Source: Marinobacter sp. THAF197a
GTDB lineage: Bacteria; Pseudomonadota; Gammaproteobacteria; Pseudomonadales; Oleiphilaceae
Assembly (NCBI RefSeq): GCF_009363275.1
Contig: NZ_CP045324.1
Location: forward strand, 1,922,001-1,986,000
Direction of reading: 5' to 3'
Length of the DNA: 64,000 bases
Shown: piece by piece, positions 63,552-64,000 of the stretch
Numbering within the stretch: position 1 is the first letter of the stretch
Layout: the number at the start of each line of letters is the position of its first letter
The notes under the pieces: generated by a model
What the model saw: the letters and a program-made list of their open reading frames with translations, nothing else
What the model was told of the DNA's origin: nothing
The model's database searches: none
Program-made: the position numbers and the translations under genes

Positions 63552-63956
63552 ATGGTTGATGATAACTACGAGTTCGGAAGCTCCCAGGGGTTACCCGGTG
63601 GGCAGGACAATCGCGAGGAATATCGTTTAACCGCCAGGGCTCGGGCATGGCTGTGGCTTGAGTCACCTGAACCGGATGTTGAGGTACAGGATGCCATTCC
63701 TCTTGAATGCCAGATTCGCGATATTTCGGCGAGAGGCCTGAGCCTTGTCTCGTCGGAGCCGTTGGTGCTGAACTCGTTGCTGATGGCGGAGATCAGTCTT
63801 GGGCACAAAACGCAGCGGTTTCGGTTAATGGTGGAGGTTGTGTGGTGCCGTGAAACGGGCCAGGAATACCTGGTGGGTGTCCAGATTCTGGAATCGGATG
63901 AGACGGATTATCTGGAATGGATGGATGCGGTTGCCACAGCACTCACTGAAAGTTGA
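63552..63956 (+). CDS. PilZ-domain protein with c-di-GMP-binding motif
   Basis: This 134-aa single-domain protein has both c-di-GMP motifs: RLTAR (RxxxR) in EEYRLTARARAWL and DISARG (DxSxxG) in CQIRDISARGLSLVS. It is therefore a likely c-di-GMP receptor, unlike the other PilZ protein at 27.5 kb. It is linked to the DUF1631 gene by a 9-bp gap and ends in a terminator. The target process is unknown. Confidence 0.88.
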   Translation: MVDDNYEFGSSQGLPGGQDNREEYRLTARARAWLWLESPEPDVEVQDAIPLECQIRDISARGLSLVSSEPLVLNSLLMAEISLGHKTQRFRLMVEVVWCRETGQEYLVGVQILESDETDYLEWMDAVATALTES

Positions 63957-63962
63957 ACCAAA

Positions 63963-63988
63963 AAAGCCGGCAAGGAGCCGGCTTTTGG
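63963..63988 (+). terminator. Rho-independent terminator after the PilZ gene
   Basis: The stem AAAAGCCGGC / GCCGGCTTTT with an AAGGA loop contains its own T-run and lies seven bases after the stop codon. Confidence 0.9.
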
Positions 63989-64000
63989 GATGATGTCTCA

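Noticed and set aside
1..64000. tRNA, rRNA, CRISPR, insertion sequences, prophage, defence islands
   Set aside because: No T-loop/acceptor patterns, direct-repeat arrays, transposases, integrases or known defence proteins were seen by eye.

Overview
The window reads as a chromosomal core segment of a gammaproteobacterium of the Marinobacter type. That genus call is inference: it rests on protein similarity as I recall it, on long runs of Pseudomonas-like gene order (leuCDB-asd-fimV-truA-trpF-accD-folC-dedD-cvpA-purF-metZ; ftsK-lolA-rarA-serS-cobA; holB-pilZ; prmB-aroC-MFS), on a cluster of acidic exported proteins, and on the absence of enteric features. No tRNA, rRNA, insertion sequence, prophage or CRISPR array was seen. 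Genes are dense, mostly on the + strand.

Layout. 1-13.3 kb: the 3' end of fadD, hrpA, a FabH-like ketoacyl synthase, a hotdog thioesterase (-), mlaA followed by a DUF3336/patatin lipase, the gspA-gspB pair and dinG. 13.5-20.5 kb: a large MalT-like LuxR regulator (-) flanked by two related palindromes, cysB (+) converging on a 4Fe-4S APS reductase cysH (-), thrH, and pabB (-). 20.6-23 kb: three exported proteins, two unrecognised and one DUF6160 (FilA-like). 23.2-30.9 kb: DUF58, TgpA transglutaminase, holB, pilZ, an alpha/beta hydrolase, a DUF4892 protein and a second patatin. 30.9-35.1 kb: prmB, aroC, an MFS transporter that seems to start at ATC, and a LysR regulator (-). 35.1-35.6 kb: an intergenic region with two large, mutually inverted, structured repeats. 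35.6-53.5 kb: the leucine/aspartate, FimV, tryptophan, fatty-acid, folate, purine and methionine block. 53.5-60.4 kb: ftsK, lolA, rarA, serS, cobA. 60.4-64 kb: a DAHP synthase (-), a DUF1631 protein and a c-di-GMP-type PilZ protein.

How the genes work together. Amino-acid supply dominates (leu, trp, chorismate through aroC and DAHP synthase, met, cys, asd), with folate genes (pabB, folC). Sulfate assimilation is represented by CysB, APS reductase and the siroheme methylase CobA. Envelope and surface functions include MlaA, LolA, two patatins, GspAB (secretin assembly), FimV and PilZ (type IV pili), TgpA and the exported-protein cluster.

The least ordinary observations are the paired structured repeats upstream of leuC, the likely AUC start of the MFS gene, the matching GTGTG-type palindromes on both sides of the MalT-like regulator with a CRP-like site before the DUF6160 gene, and the gene neighbourhoods of mlaA, tgpA and the DUF1631/PilZ pair. 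I found no clear defence island or new enzyme cluster.
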